Counted from the stretch's first letter, positions 35,970-47,509 are shown. The stretch: 64,000 nucleotides of DNA from Hygrocybe punicea (GCA_963556145.1 OY744470.1:1364001-1428000); one strand, 5' to 3'. Notes: a model not told the origin generated them from the sequence alone. Numbers and translations: made by a program.

Positions 35970-37366
35970 TTACGAGTCCCTATAAGGGAATCGTTCTATA
36001 CGGTGGATTTTTCAACTCAGGGTCAGACTCTAATTTGCCAAGCTGTGGGAACAATTGTTGCAAACTGTGGGAACAATTTTGAAGCCCTGTGAATAAATTT
36101 GAAACCGTGTGACTGCTGACTTTGTAACTGTGAGAATTTGTTGTCTCAAATGAGCAAGAACAATAAGGTCACCAGATCAAAGGTGCCAAGTTGGGAAAGT
36201 GTAGTCCACTGCTAAGTCGACTTCATGACAATAATCGTATTCTTTGTTGGTGTAATGTGCATTATGACATATGGATGAGTTGAAAACCTGTCTGAGAGTT
36301 CTGTATTGTCCAACTAGTATCCCTGCTGTATTCTGAGGAATTGCCAGTGCAATATAGACTGAATGAACCAGATATGATATCTTTGTTTACAGATACATAT
36401 AACAGCTATGTACATTGGAATCACAAGGAACAGGTTTAACACTGGTTTAACCGGCGGGTTCATCATTTTTCGGCACAAAGTGTTTTGCAGATGTCCCTAC
36501 CTGAATCCGGGGCATTGCAATTGCACAAATAATAGCAGAAATAAAAGTCTGGACAGTTGTTGGATGTGCATTATGTGCCATATTTGACATCCCATATTGA
36601 AGCAGAGAAAGTGCAAGCAGAGCTATCAACATTGAGAAACTATGGAGTTCACACATTGGTACCCCAGATGCTGTTTCAATGTATTCATTGAATGGGCTCA
36701 TAAAGGTGAGGTGTATAATTTGTTGATGTTTCATCAAAGGACACGAAAATAGTACAATAAATGCAGTCAACTGCATAATGATTCGAGATCCAGACACAAG
36801 GACAAGGAACATAATTAGTTCAAGAGAAGCTCCAATCATGCCAGAACAAAATAATATGATTGGAAAGCAATTATTAAATAGCAAAGCATCATATTTATGG
36901 CAGGATGGGAAGAAGTGAAGGTTGGGCCAAGATACAATCCAATGGTATCAATGCAGGAACATAGCAACATAGGCTTCTCAGTACAGCAGTGAATTTCGTC
37001 ATCAATTTAGATATAAAGGAGTAAATATGCTTGTTGTACCTGCAGATTTCGTCCAGTTAATATGACACGTCTTTGAACAAAAGGTTATGCATCACATATG
37101 CGAAGTAAAGGTAGTTTGATTGAATTTGTACAATGAATTGTAATTCAGTTTTATGGACCACAAACCGAACATATTGGACATGTTCGGTGTGTTCGGTCAA
37201 TGTGTTCGGTCAATATGTTCAGGTTACTATTGTCATATGTGATCAGTACACATTGAACATTGGATATAGTTAGCTATCCAGTGGTGATACAAAGAGAATA
37301 TGCAAACATTAAATCTGGATTATAGGTAGATAATGGATTTTCAATAGCTCATTCTCATCTTTTCAG
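35970..37366. other. Unassigned stretch, AT-rich
   Basis: No recognised gene. A 145-codon minus frame (36884-36447) is hydrophobic (LIMFLVLVSGSRIIMQL, FSMLIALLALSLLQYGM) but has no family match. A cluster of TGTTCGGT motifs at about 37173-37212 (GGACATGTTCGGTGTGTTCG and following) is the same word that builds the 47.5-48.4 kb array. Confidence 0.45.
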
Positions 37367-37862
37367 CAAAAAGGCACATTGAGAAATTTGGACTTGGTAG
37401 AATTTTGGGTGTTGTGTTTTGTATCTCATGAAATACTGCTTGGATCAAGATGGTTATACAGTTTATGATTCTGGTTGTATTTCGAGCCTAGTGACAGACA
37501 AACATAGTACAGATGCAATGACGGCTCAAAGGACAAAAATAGAGAAGAATATGGTATATGTACTTCTAGGCCTTGAAAAGATGAACAACCTTCTCCCTCC
37601 AGTCTTCTTCATATGAGCTCTTTCGATGTCATAATTTGACAGTATCATTTTGGGCGTCAAAAAGTACTGGTCTACCTTTTATTTCATCAACAACTCACTA
37701 TATCCTAAATATTGTTTAAATGTAATTACAGGCGTAGATAGTCCTCAAGACATAGTACAACTTTCCCTGTATAACCATCTTAATCCAAATAGTATTTCAT
37801 GAGATACAAAACACAGCACCCAAAATTCTACCAAGTCCAAATTTCTCAATTGATTCAAAAAG
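37367..37862. repeat. Foldback element: imperfect inverted repeat of about 95 bp, 300-bp spacer
   Basis: The left arm (37367-37460) contains TTGAGAAATTTGGACTTGG then TAGAATTTTGGGTGTTGTGT and ends GATGGTTATACAG. The right arm (about 37768-37862) is its reverse complement with a handful of changes (CTGTATAACCATCTTAATCC ... CCAAGTCCAAATTTCTCAA). The loop shows no coding function; the 65-codon plus frame 37419-37616 merely crosses the left arm. The shape fits a MITE or foldback element. Confidence 0.75.
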
Positions 37863-38186
37863 GTGCAGTTGCTGCCATCAGATAGCAAAACAGCTGTAAC
37901 ATATCAACGGGTTGAGTACACATACAATATTATACATTAGCATCGGTCTATATTCATATTATAGAAGCGTCGCCTTGTTTCCACAACACCCTCTGCATCA
38001 TTACCCTCTTCCACATACCCAACATGCCGTTTGATGGCTATTCTGGGCTGTGTAGTTGGTGTAGGCAAAGCTGTCTTGTTGCGAATCATAGTTGCTTCCT
38101 GAGAATATACATCAGTATTCGTTTAATTCTTGATGTATTAAAGTGTTACCTCTGTGAAGTCACTGTCTACCAGTGCCAATGACCGT

Positions 38187-38337
38187 TGGAGTAGTGGGAC
38201 CTGCCAGTCACGTGACCAGGCTCCCACGGTTGACCTAGTTAGTAGCCTTCCCGATGTAGTAGTCAGTCCATCATCATCCTATCCATCCCGTCTTACCTCT
38301 CGAGTCCTGCGTGAGCCCCCGGAGAGGTACCTCTCCA
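38187..38337 (+). repeat. 5' LTR
   Basis: This is the 151-bp left repeat of the element, with termini TGGAG...CTCCA. It contains CAGTCACGTGACCAGGCTCC and the GGTACC motif near its end. Confidence 0.85.
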
Positions 38338-40162
38338 TCGTGGTGATGAGAGTGCGATCGACCCACGGATCTCTTTTCTTTGGTCTCTCAGCTTTTTTTT
38401 TTTTTTTCTCCACCTTTTCTGGAGAGACGACTTTTTTGGCCTCACCAACCCGCTGCAGCGCAACGGACATTCACCATTCATACCACAGGCTCTCGCGTCA
38501 CCTCTGATGCTCATGTTTGGTCCACCAGTGCCCCGTGTCGACCCTCGTTGACCCTAAGACACGGCCATGAGCCTCTTTGAGCGCCCCAGCCCCAGGACAC
38601 GTCAATCTTTTTTTCGACCCCGTTGTACACCCTCGATAGACCCAAAACGACCTCTCAACGATATGTCTGACGTTCTACGGCCCCACCCTGCCCCACGTCG
38701 TCCCACAGACACCGTCGACGTCCGTTTTTGACACCCAACGGCCACCCGCGTACAGCCACGTCACCATTCTTCGACCCCCCGTTTTTCGTGCACCCCAGAC
38801 CCACGCGTGTTGATCCAAAACCTCGCATCCACGCTCGACGACCCAACACCCCGGTTCTACCCAAACGAACCCCCGTCGCCGTCTATTTTGGACACAACGC
38901 GTCCCGCCACGTCGACCCTTCGACCCCATCCTTTCGTGGATTCCGGCCCCAACCGCATTCATCCAACCCCCTGCGCCCTCGTTCCACTCGCCAGAACCCA
39001 CGTTACCCCTACGTTACACCAAACGAGCCCCCACCGTCGTTCCCAGGCACCCCCAACGCGTGCCACGTCACCATGCGGCGACCCCCGCGTTTCCGCTATC
39101 CAAGGCCCCACACAGACGCCAGACCCCCCATAGCCACACACAACCCACAGAATCCCCATCCCCACCCCCCGTTGGCCCCAGACGAGCCCCCACCGTCGTT
39201 CTCGGACACCCAAGCCACATGCCACATCACCATCGCGCGGCCCCGTTCTGCCAGCACAACCGGCCCAGACCAACTCACCAAACTCGTGGCCCACCCCCCA
39301 GAACACCCTGCGTCTCGTTAACGCCCCGAACGAGCCCCCACCGCCGTTTTTGGTCGCACCACGGATCCGTCGCGCCCACCCGTTGGACTCCCGTTCTTTC
39401 GTGTACCCCAGCCCCACACGGACCCATTCGACCACCCGTGCCCTCGTTCCACCGGCCAGGACCCCCCGTTCATCTCCATTGCGCCAAACGAGCCCCCGCC
39501 GTCGTTTTCAGACACCCGCGCCGCGCGCCACGTCACCACCCCCCGGCCAGTTCCTAACACCCTACCTGGCCCCGCGAACCCTCGTTCAGCTCCCTGTGGC
39601 ATCGTTCTCGACCTGGACGAGCCACCCGATCCCTTCGCGTGATACGCCAACCCCCTTCGCGTCGGGATACTATGCCTTGTTAAGTACAACCCTATGCCCC
39701 GTCAGTATTATAGCTTTTATTATAGCCTCGTCCCCCGTTCCCCCCATACTGGATGTCAATCACAGTCTACCTACAAGCCATCACTACACTACGTTCACGC
39801 ACCCGTTTACCCGATCTCCGCCAATACAGTTATATTTTGGACCACCTGAACCTTCACACTGCGCTAAGTACTTGCTAGGACGATTCAAGGGATCTTTGGC
39901 CTTGCGTTGTGAGCCCGAACCCTTGCGAGGGAGGCATTCGAAGAGTATTGAGTTTGAGGAGAGTCTTGTATAGTCTGGTCATCTACCGCCCCCTGCACGA
40001 GGACGACTTCCCGCTTCATGATATAAGGCCCCGGCCTTGATTCGAGGCATTCTGAGGGACTGGGAGTTGTGGCTTGAGAGTTTTTTGGTCAGTTTTGTTT
40101 GTTTTGTGTTCTTTTCTGTAGCAGTTGGCGACGAGGGCGTCGCCATGAGAAAAAGGGGCACT

Positions 40163-40321
40163 TGGAGTAGTGGGACCTGCCAGTCACGTGACCAGGCTCC
40201 CACGGTTGACCTAGTTAGTAGCCTTCCCGATGTAGTAGTCAGTCCATCATCATCCTATCCATCCCGTCTTACCTCTCGAGTCCTGCGTGAGCCCCCGGAG
40301 AGGTACCTCGGTACCTCTCCA
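40163..40321 (+). repeat. 3' LTR
   Basis: This is the right repeat. By eye it is identical to the 5' LTR except for an extra GGTACCTC near its end. Confidence 0.85.
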
Positions 40322-41551
40322 CCGTAGATTCAGAATCATCTTGAATTTATCCTTCTTTACCGGAACTGCCGATATTGTAAACTGAACCTCCACTATATCA
40401 CCGATTCTAAAGCAAGTTGGGTTTGTTGGAATGAAGCTAATAAATATTTCCATCAGTAGGGATGTGATCCCAATTCATCGTCACTCACCAATGTCGATTT
40501 CTATCAGACTTCAACTTGTAATAAAGTACGCAATTGTCCTGGCCATGAAAGTAGCGGGAATTCGCAAGTGAGGTTAATATGCCTTTTGGATCGATGACAT
40601 ACTCGAATGGAATGTGAGAGGAAGTGTTGTCATGTCGGCGATCAGTGAAATATCGGGTTCCTATTGCGAGTGCCATGTAATCCATGTATGTAGAAGGCGT
40701 AAAAGCTTGCATTGCTTTGTCAGGAAATTGACGAGCCAGTTTCTGGTGCAGAATCCGAAGGTTATCGATATAGGATTGAAAGCCCGTTGTATCAAGGCCA
40801 GTTACGACTATGCTTTGACGTATGAAGGGCGTTCGGCATTCTGGTTGACTATTGCAGTGATTCATCAGAATGGTATTCAAGGAATTGATACGAATTTAGC
40901 ACATACCTGGTTGTTATGGGTGGAAGATCTTTCGCCACCAAAATCGCTTGCAAACTTAATACCAATTCTTGATGTTCGGATTCATCATTGGTTGGAAGTG
41001 TAAACTTCCAGCAATTTGGAGAGTCAACATGCACAATATTGACATTTGCAATCTGGCAATGCGGTCAATATGATATACCTTTTCAAATCCAATGACTTAC
41101 GTTTGTGGCCTTCGCAAGCTGACTTTCATCATCGTCTAAGCGTGCAGATATGATTTCCTGCAGATGTTCAGCTGTCAATTTGGTGTCAAATACTAGCCAG
41201 TATATATATGGTGGATATTGCTAACATGCACCCTTGAAGTTGTAATAGTTGTCCATCACGTACAAAGCAGTGGTGAGATGTATATTGCGTGGCACAATTT
41301 CGTCCACTTCATGGATTATATCTTCCGCCATCACCGATCATATCCATATTGGCTTTTGATGTCCATGTGATGATAGCTTTCAGGATCCGTTTTGCTTTTG
41401 TTTTTGTATTGCATTCTTCAATATTGAAGTTTGCGTCATTTTGCATAATACGGATCCTTTCCATGTCTTTCAAATGCACCACATAATGTTGGTTGTCAGC
41501 TGTCTGGTTTGGATATGGTATAGTCAAGCATGTACTCCAGCTTTTCCGCAT

Positions 41552-41993
41552 TAATTCTGCATCACAGTATATGTGTGCACAGCATTAAAATTAGCCCCTA
41601 TCCATTATGCATCAATATCTGTTAGTATACCCCATGTTTCTTAATTTGGCATTATGCATTTTTGTTTTATGAATACCCCTTTTTGTTTAGTCTCCATTCC
41701 TAACTTTAATTGAATTTGTCAACAATTCATGAAATCTACCAGTATAAACTTGTGGCGAATATCATGTGGACAGTCATCCATTTTTCATGCATACCTTTGC
41801 GCTTTGCATGGAGTACATGGCCCAAGAAGCCTCGTTTGGTATATGAGCATGTGCCAATGGTGGATCCTCTGATGTTATTGTTGAAGTTTTGGATTCACCG
41901 ATTCATCTTAAATTCATAGCTTATTGTTTTTGAGTGATTTAAAGCGTGAGTGGAGATGATATCCACTATTCCATCAACTTTTACCGCTCTCCA
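41552..41993. promoter_or_regulatory. Divergent intergenic region of module B
   Basis: This AT-rich stretch separates the divergent genes of copy B. It should contain both promoters. No repeat or named motif was seen, and it shows no obvious similarity to the module A spacer. Confidence 0.35.
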
Positions 41994-44900
41994 ATGCCTC
42001 CCAAGAAGTCCACCGCCACGAAATCAAACTCGAAAGCAAAATCCAAGGCCACCATGTATGCATCCCTATTTTACTCGGTATAACTGAAGTTTCTATTGCA
42101 TGCACTAAAGACGGCCTTCTGCAACAATCGAGAAGCGGAAGAAGGTCATCAAGACTTGGGCTGATGATGATATGTATGTGTCATCGTTTTAATCGTTATC
42201 TATTTTTGACCAATGGACAGTGTGGCTTTGTCCGATGCTAATGATGATGCCGTCAGTATTCAAAGCACTGGCAGTGTAATGGCACCGTCAACGCTCACAA
42301 GGTATCTATAATCACATATCATTGTTATCCAATATGAGTTAACAAATATCAATATCCTCCTAGGCATTCCGTCAAGTTTCGCAACATTAAAGACGTGTTA
42401 GTGTTTCAATATCAAATGTATCCACCATGATATCAATCTGTTACAGTGGAAAGAAATGTCAAATGTCATCTCCCAATGTCACCGACAATGACGACAATGT
42501 GTAAATATTTTTCATAGGTATTGTCTCATCATTGACAGGTTATCTATAGTAAAATGCCTTCCCCCGCCAAGAAATTGAAAGCTGCATCTAATCAATCACG
42601 AGATGGTGAGGAAGAGGAGGAAGAGGAAGAGGAAGAGGATTACGGTTCTAAGTGAGTTGTTCGGTTATCATAGACATATCCATTTGTTCAAACAAATCGT
42701 TTGACTGTTTAGGCATCGTCGCAAAGTAGCCTTGATGAAGAACCCCGATAAGTCAATTTCGTGTGTATTTTACGTGCCGATATGAATATTCTCATTCATT
42801 AATTGTAACAGCGTTTCTAATACTCCATCCAAGAAGTCGAAGTCCACGAAGGCCATCATGCTCGATGATACCGACGATGATAAAGGCTCCAGTGGCGATG
42901 AAGGAGATCTGACCTATGCACTGACGCAGATCACCAGGTGTGTTGGATCTTATTACACCGTGGTGTTTGATGTAGATGTCGTGAATCTAGCTTACCATCT
43001 CCGAACGTTGATGAGTCCGATATTGGCACGAGGGATCCTCAACTTGTTGACACCTACCAAGACTGTGTCAATATCAAGTATGCAATTGCATTTATACCCT
43101 TGTCATTTACTCATAACCATTCAGGGCAGCAGCAATGGTATCCTGGTCCAGTGCAATTGGGAATGGCAACCCACAGTTCAGTGATATCATCACTGACATC
43201 TACAAGATCAACAGAAAGTACGTTATTTGAACAGCAATTTGAGGTCAATTTGGTCGATTCATTGGATATAATATAGGTTATTGGTTTCCGCCATTACATT
43301 TGATAGATCTGGGAGGTACTCTAATCTCTCTTGTGATAACCCTGCCCATATCTCCACTGGTGCATTTGGTCGCAACTTCTTTCATGCAGTCGGAGGTGGA
43401 ATGCCAACGATCTTTACATCGGTCATCATAGTGGAGTCCTGCTTTCTTGATGAGCCCAAGATTGGTGGCAATACAAAGCCGGTCAAGGTTATACAGGGTG
43501 CACTACTTCAAGGGGAATGGGAGCGATATGTCGGTGCTATTGGAATGGTGATTCGCGAGTCCGAATTTCGGGCCCAACTGTATAAGGACTATGTGTCCTT
43601 CTCAACGACCACAGCAAGTGGAATGGATACATCTCCCAGTTTGTGCATTAATCATTTTTAGTTGTAATTCCTAATTGATTTTCATAGAGGCATCGACATC
43701 CAAAAATGTACAACTTAGTCCATTCACTCGTCGACCCACTCCATCTTATCATAAGGCCGCTCTATCATTTTATGATATTGGTAAGCATCCGGTCATCTAA
43801 TATAAATTGATATCTTAAGTATGTGTTGTCAGTGCCCATCTATGATGCACGCAAAGTCAAAGCGGACTTCACGTCCACTCTCATATCGCTCCAGCAACTA
43901 CCCATCTTCCCGCACAATATCCCTGCAGGATCCTGTGTCGTTGTTGGACACACCATCAATACATTCAAGCGTGTAGATGACATGATGAAGAGCATTTCAC
44001 TCAATGTGCTAGTGTTGGGGAAGTTCGGTCTCAGACCGACCCAAACCCGGTTTAGACCGAACCGAAACCGCCGGTTTCGGTTTCAGTTTGGGAAATTTCG
44101 GCTGAGACCGAACCATTCAGTCTTCGGTTTGGAGATTTGGCTGCGGGCCGAAATGGTTTCAAACTCAGTTTGAACCGCAAACCGACAGTCCAAAGTCGGC
44201 TACATGGCTGACTTCGAAAGTCACCCAAAGTCACCAACCCCACCAACAACATCCCCGATATACGCCAAACGAAGACAATGGAGCACCCGAGGTCGACAAA
44301 ACGGGCGGCGGGGTACTCCCTGCCGCCCGCGTATGTTTTTTATTTTTATTTATTCGAACTTAACTAACGCATTTACAAATTACAGGTTGATGCACCACGG
44401 CCACCACCACCACCACCACCACCACCACGACAACGACCACGACAACGGCAACGACAACGGCGACAGTTACAACCACCGTCAACGCCACGCCGGACGCGCC
44501 CACAGCAACGCCCACGGCCCACCCCCAGCGCCACGCCAAACGCGTTCAAAACGTGCGCCAAACGTACGTGAATGGGGTGGAGTCAACAAGGTGGAAGAGC
44601 AGCAGGGGTGGTGCATCCACCCTGCTCCTTCGTGGTATGTACCTTTATTCATTTTTTCACTGATTTATTCGTCCATTATAGAACGCGGCACCGTACCACC
44701 ACCACCACGCAACACTAACACCACCGAGGAAGGCCAACGCGGGGTCAACCCGGCCGTCGTCGTGTGTACAACGCATATGACGCGTCCGGACACCCTCGCG
44801 AAGAGGCTCCTATGCCACCACCACCACGCGTCCGCCGAAAACAACCAAAGCGGCCCAGCCGTCGTCGCGTGCACAACGCGTATGACGCGTGGGGCACCAC

Positions 44901-45340
44901 CACCACCACCATCACGCGTCCACCAAAAACGGCCAACGCGGTCAACCCACATCGCATGTACAACGCGTGTGACATGTCGGGACACCCATGGAGAAGCCCG
45001 CGTGCGGCTCAATGCCGGCGCAGGGTGTGCCAGCACCCCAGCACCCCAATCTCACCTCACAAACAGGCTGGCCACGTCAATTGACGTGCGCAGCACTGTT
45101 GCGAGGTCAGAATGGTGCAGGGGCACTGAGCACTAGCGGTCCGCGGTTCAGACCGTGTTTGGACCGAAACCGAACCGATGCAAACCGTTTGCATCGGTTT
45201 CGGTCTGGTTTGGGGACTTTGGGTGGAAAACCGGACCATTCGGTTTCCGGTTTGGGCAAAAAGGCCCCAAACCGGACCAAACCGAACTTCCCCAACACTA
45301 CAATGTGCAATGGGTCATGGTCTTGGGAGTGCCAAAATGA
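41994..45340 (+). pseudogene. Module copy B, plus gene, split by a hAT-type element
   Basis: ATG at 41994 (MPPKKSTATKSNSKAKSKAT). The short leader exons are joined by phase-2 introns: RPSATIEKRKKVIKTWADDD, VALSDANDDAVSIQSTG, KFRNIKD, and an acidic block near 42600. A conserved part follows (VDESDIGTRDPQLVDTYQDC, LLVSAITFDRSGRYSNLS, FTSVIIVESCFL, EWERYVGAIGMVIRESEF), then VPIYDARKVKADFTSTL and AGSCVVVGHTINTFKR. At 44009 coding meets a 1,291-bp insertion. With the insertion and one 8-bp target copy removed, the frame continues SISLNVQWVMVLGVPK and stops at 45338-45340, parallel to copy A (SSNIQFVILLGIAA). The function is unknown. Confidence 0.72.
44010..45300. mobile_element. Non-autonomous hAT-type element, 1,291 bp, 8-bp target duplication
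   Basis: Perfect 20-bp terminal inverted repeats TAGTGTTGGGGAAGTTCGGT (44010-44029, and complement at 45281-45300). The flanks are CAATGTGC on both sides (44002-44009 and 45301-45308), an 8-bp duplication as made by hAT transposases. Subterminal blocks are rich in GGTTTCGG/CCGAAACC in both orientations. The interior holds a CAC-repeat tract near 44400-44430 and three diverged copies of a roughly 110-bp unit (TGTACAACGC..TATGACGCGT) from 44765 to 44975. Open frames across it are compositional. No transposase is encoded, so it would need a hAT transposase in trans. Confidence 0.92.
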
Positions 45341-45427
45341 TTGCTCCACTTAGCATCATTTATATTTGTATCTTATGTCTGTTTTGTGAAATAAACGCGA
45401 ACCGATCCATTGACTGTACAGATAATA

Positions 45428-47250
45428 TTACAAATATGAGTATGGACCTTTGATGTCAACCAACCATTTATAGAAAACCCCTGCAAAAGTGTCTGCTAAT
45501 GAGCCAATGGGTGCTCGAACGGATTTCGGACCTGACTTCATGTTCGACCAGAGGCTGCATGTGTGATAATGTTCCACCTCGTTCACGAAATAGGACACAG
45601 TATCCGTTTTGGAATCCACAATGAGCGATATGTCCATACGGCAAAAAACACTCATTGATGGTTTTCCACCAACCATATTGGACTCTATCGCATAAAGCCC
45701 TTCGTAGGTCTTTTGGACAAAGTCGAAGAACTCGTTTCTGCCTTGCTCTCGAATAGAAATGGTGCCCCTGTCCGGATTGCATGCCACCGTCTTCAATAGA
45801 GTCCCCTGCGTTTGAAATATTCTGACAAAGTTAAGACAATCATGCATATGATATGACAAGTGAAAATGAAGGGCACTCACCTTAACTCATCCAAGGTATA
45901 GAAACTTGAGACGATATCCCACTTCCAGGACTTGCTTTCCTTGTTGTACAGGGTGTGCACCGTATACACGACCTTTCCACCAACTAGAAACACACGCCAT
46001 TCGCCCATCTTACTCAGTGGTTCGATGTACGTTTGCCCAAACCAACATGAACCTGGAACCTCACAGTTATTGCGCATGTATTCCCAATTTCGCTTGGCGT
46101 TGCCAGGTAATAGGACGTGATGACCGGTGTCGCTGTGTGTCTGTTTCAAGACAATATTCGGTGGGAATTGGTCGCCATCGTTTAATAATTTTGTTTGAGG
46201 GCGTATCGTATGCGTTACATTCAAAGCGACATGAAGCAAGTTTTGATTTTGTATCCATTTTGAATGGACCGTGTTCATCTGCTTCGGAGGCGGCCGGATG
46301 TGTGCCGTTCGACAGAGTTCGTCCATGCCAGTCATGAAAATCGACACATTTTCCAGTGTCAATCCGTATTGGTTACCGCTGTCAAGACATCAGTATAATG
46401 CAGCGAAAACGGAGCAGAATTAATTAAAGCGATGTCAATCTTACATGTATGACATTCCCATATCCACACCACCAAATACACAATCTGCCGATGCGAACTT
46501 TTGCCACGTATCGCCTTTGTCTTGATGGCGAAGTATTGCATGAAGGAACTCGGGCCAAAATATGTATTTGACATTGAAGCGCCGGGCTCCATCCTCATGA
46601 TGTAGTCGCATTCCGATATAAACCTGTTTGTTGTGAAATACGTTTCAGTATCAACAATCCACAAATTAAACAATAGACATTACCCATTCTTGAATACATG
46701 CTGAATAGCGACTCTTGTATGACTTGATGATATGGACGTAACCATCAAGATGGGCAATGGTATCGAGTTCGATGTCGGATATGGTCATGGTGACGAATGC
46801 AAGATCGTTAATGGCTGCGGCTTTGCTCGCGATACGAGTTGTTGGGTCAAGGATAAAAAGGATTTTGAAAACACGGCCGTCATTGTTGCTTAATGTGGTT
46901 ATACGGCGTTCATTGTTTCTTACGGTGGTTGGCGGTTCCGTTTCACAGTCAGATGATGTTTCCATCTCAGAGTCGGATGATAGCCTTTTGCGTGGAAGGA
47001 GATCGAGTTCTGCGGCCGTCGCATTGTGGACACCCTGCGAATTTTCATGTATGTTGCGACCAAGACATACCGACTGCGGACAAATTCCAGATGAAACGCA
47101 TTTGGGATGTTGGTGTGCGGATCCGACATGTCTTTGGCAGGAGTTGCCTTCCTTCTTCCACAAAAGACATTTCATTTTTGGAGAGTCGCATTTTCGACCA
47201 GGGCAGATGTGCATGCAAAGTTCATAACCAAGTTCCTTCTTATATGGCAT
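45428..47250 (-). CDS. ATP-grasp-like protein with Cys-rich N-terminus
   Basis: Minus-strand exons: 47250 to about 46681 (MPYKKELGYELCMHICPGRK ..., with many Cys, a Ser/Glu-rich linker and FKILFILDPTTRIASKAAAI), VYIGMRLHHEDGARRFNVKY ... CVFGGVDMGMSYM (intron near 46440-46378), YGLTLENVSIFMTGMDELCR ... NTVHSKWIQNQNLL, NIVLKQTHSDTGHHVLLPG, WFGQTYIEPLSKMGEWRVFL, VGGKVVYTVHTLYNK, and after an intron near 45895-45838 FQTQGTLLKTVACNP ... CRMDISLIVDSKTD, VSYFVNEVEHYHTCSLW. The order Lys in a VLK strand, Gly-rich turn, Q..IEP...EWRV....GKV, then R.D ... NEVE matches the ATP-grasp fold (ATP-binding Lys, Mg ligands on D and NE). Such enzymes ligate a carboxylate to an amine or thiol; the substrate is unknown. 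The frame is intact. Confidence 0.6.
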
Positions 47251-47509
47251 GTTTGTGGACCTAGGCAGGATTTCGGATGGGTGGTATGAGGAACAGACAC
47301 AGATATCATTAATACATCAATACCTTAATGATTGATTACTTTCAGGGTGGTTGATAGCGGGTGGTGACGATTCCACAAACCTTCTAATTATAAGACGTCG
47401 GAATTATGTCACCTGACAAGAGTGGCAATGATAAAACAACGAACACGTGCCAAACACGTTGATCAGCAATGGAATCATTTAAATGTCTTGAAAGAGCAAT
47501 ATCCACCGA

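Larger units (their letters stand above)
38187..40321 (+). mobile_element. Non-autonomous LTR retroelement (TRIM/LARD-like), 2.13 kb, with target duplication
   Basis: Two direct repeats bound it: 38187-38337 (151 bp) and 40163-40321 (159 bp, differing by an 8-bp GGTACCTC duplication). Each begins TGGAG and ends CTCCA. CCGT flanks both sides (38183-38186 and 40322-40325; ACCGT if the shared A is counted). A primer-binding-like TGGTGATGAGAG lies three bases after the left LTR. A polypurine tract (GAGAAAAAGGGG) lies just before the right LTR, giving + orientation. The interior has no gag or pol, only a C-rich, CCCCACGCGT-like degenerate repeat and poly-T tracts. Nearly identical LTRs suggest a recent insertion, and the target was an exon. 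Confidence 0.85.
37937..41340 (-). pseudogene. Module copy B, minus gene, split by an LTR element
   Basis: Minus-strand exons: MAEDIIHEVDEIVPRNIHLT ... NYYNFKG (about 41328-41230), LTAEHLQEIISARLDDDESQ..., ANVNIVHVDSPNCWKFTLPT, PECRTPFIRQSIVVTG ... HIPFEYVIDPKGILTSL ... NCVLYYKLKSD, then TNPTCFRIGDIVEVQFTISA ... MILNLR. The last codon abuts the LTR element at 40321. On its other side, from 38186, the frame resumes SLALVDSDFTE, then an intron and EATMIRNKTALPTPTT ... IKRHVGYVEE, stop 37939-37937. Removing the element and one target copy restores LNLR-SLALVDSDFTE, matching copy A (VLRSIALIDSTFTQ). An upstream frame (41551-41309) may add 5' exons, so the start is uncertain. Confidence 0.72.

Noticed and set aside
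38655..39973. Long Pro/Thr-rich open frames
   Set aside because: They lie inside the LTR element core, overlap in several frames and have no start, splice or domain support.
44204..45136. 310-codon His/Thr-rich ORF
   Set aside because: It lies wholly inside the non-autonomous hAT-type element and is driven by CAC and 110-bp repeats.
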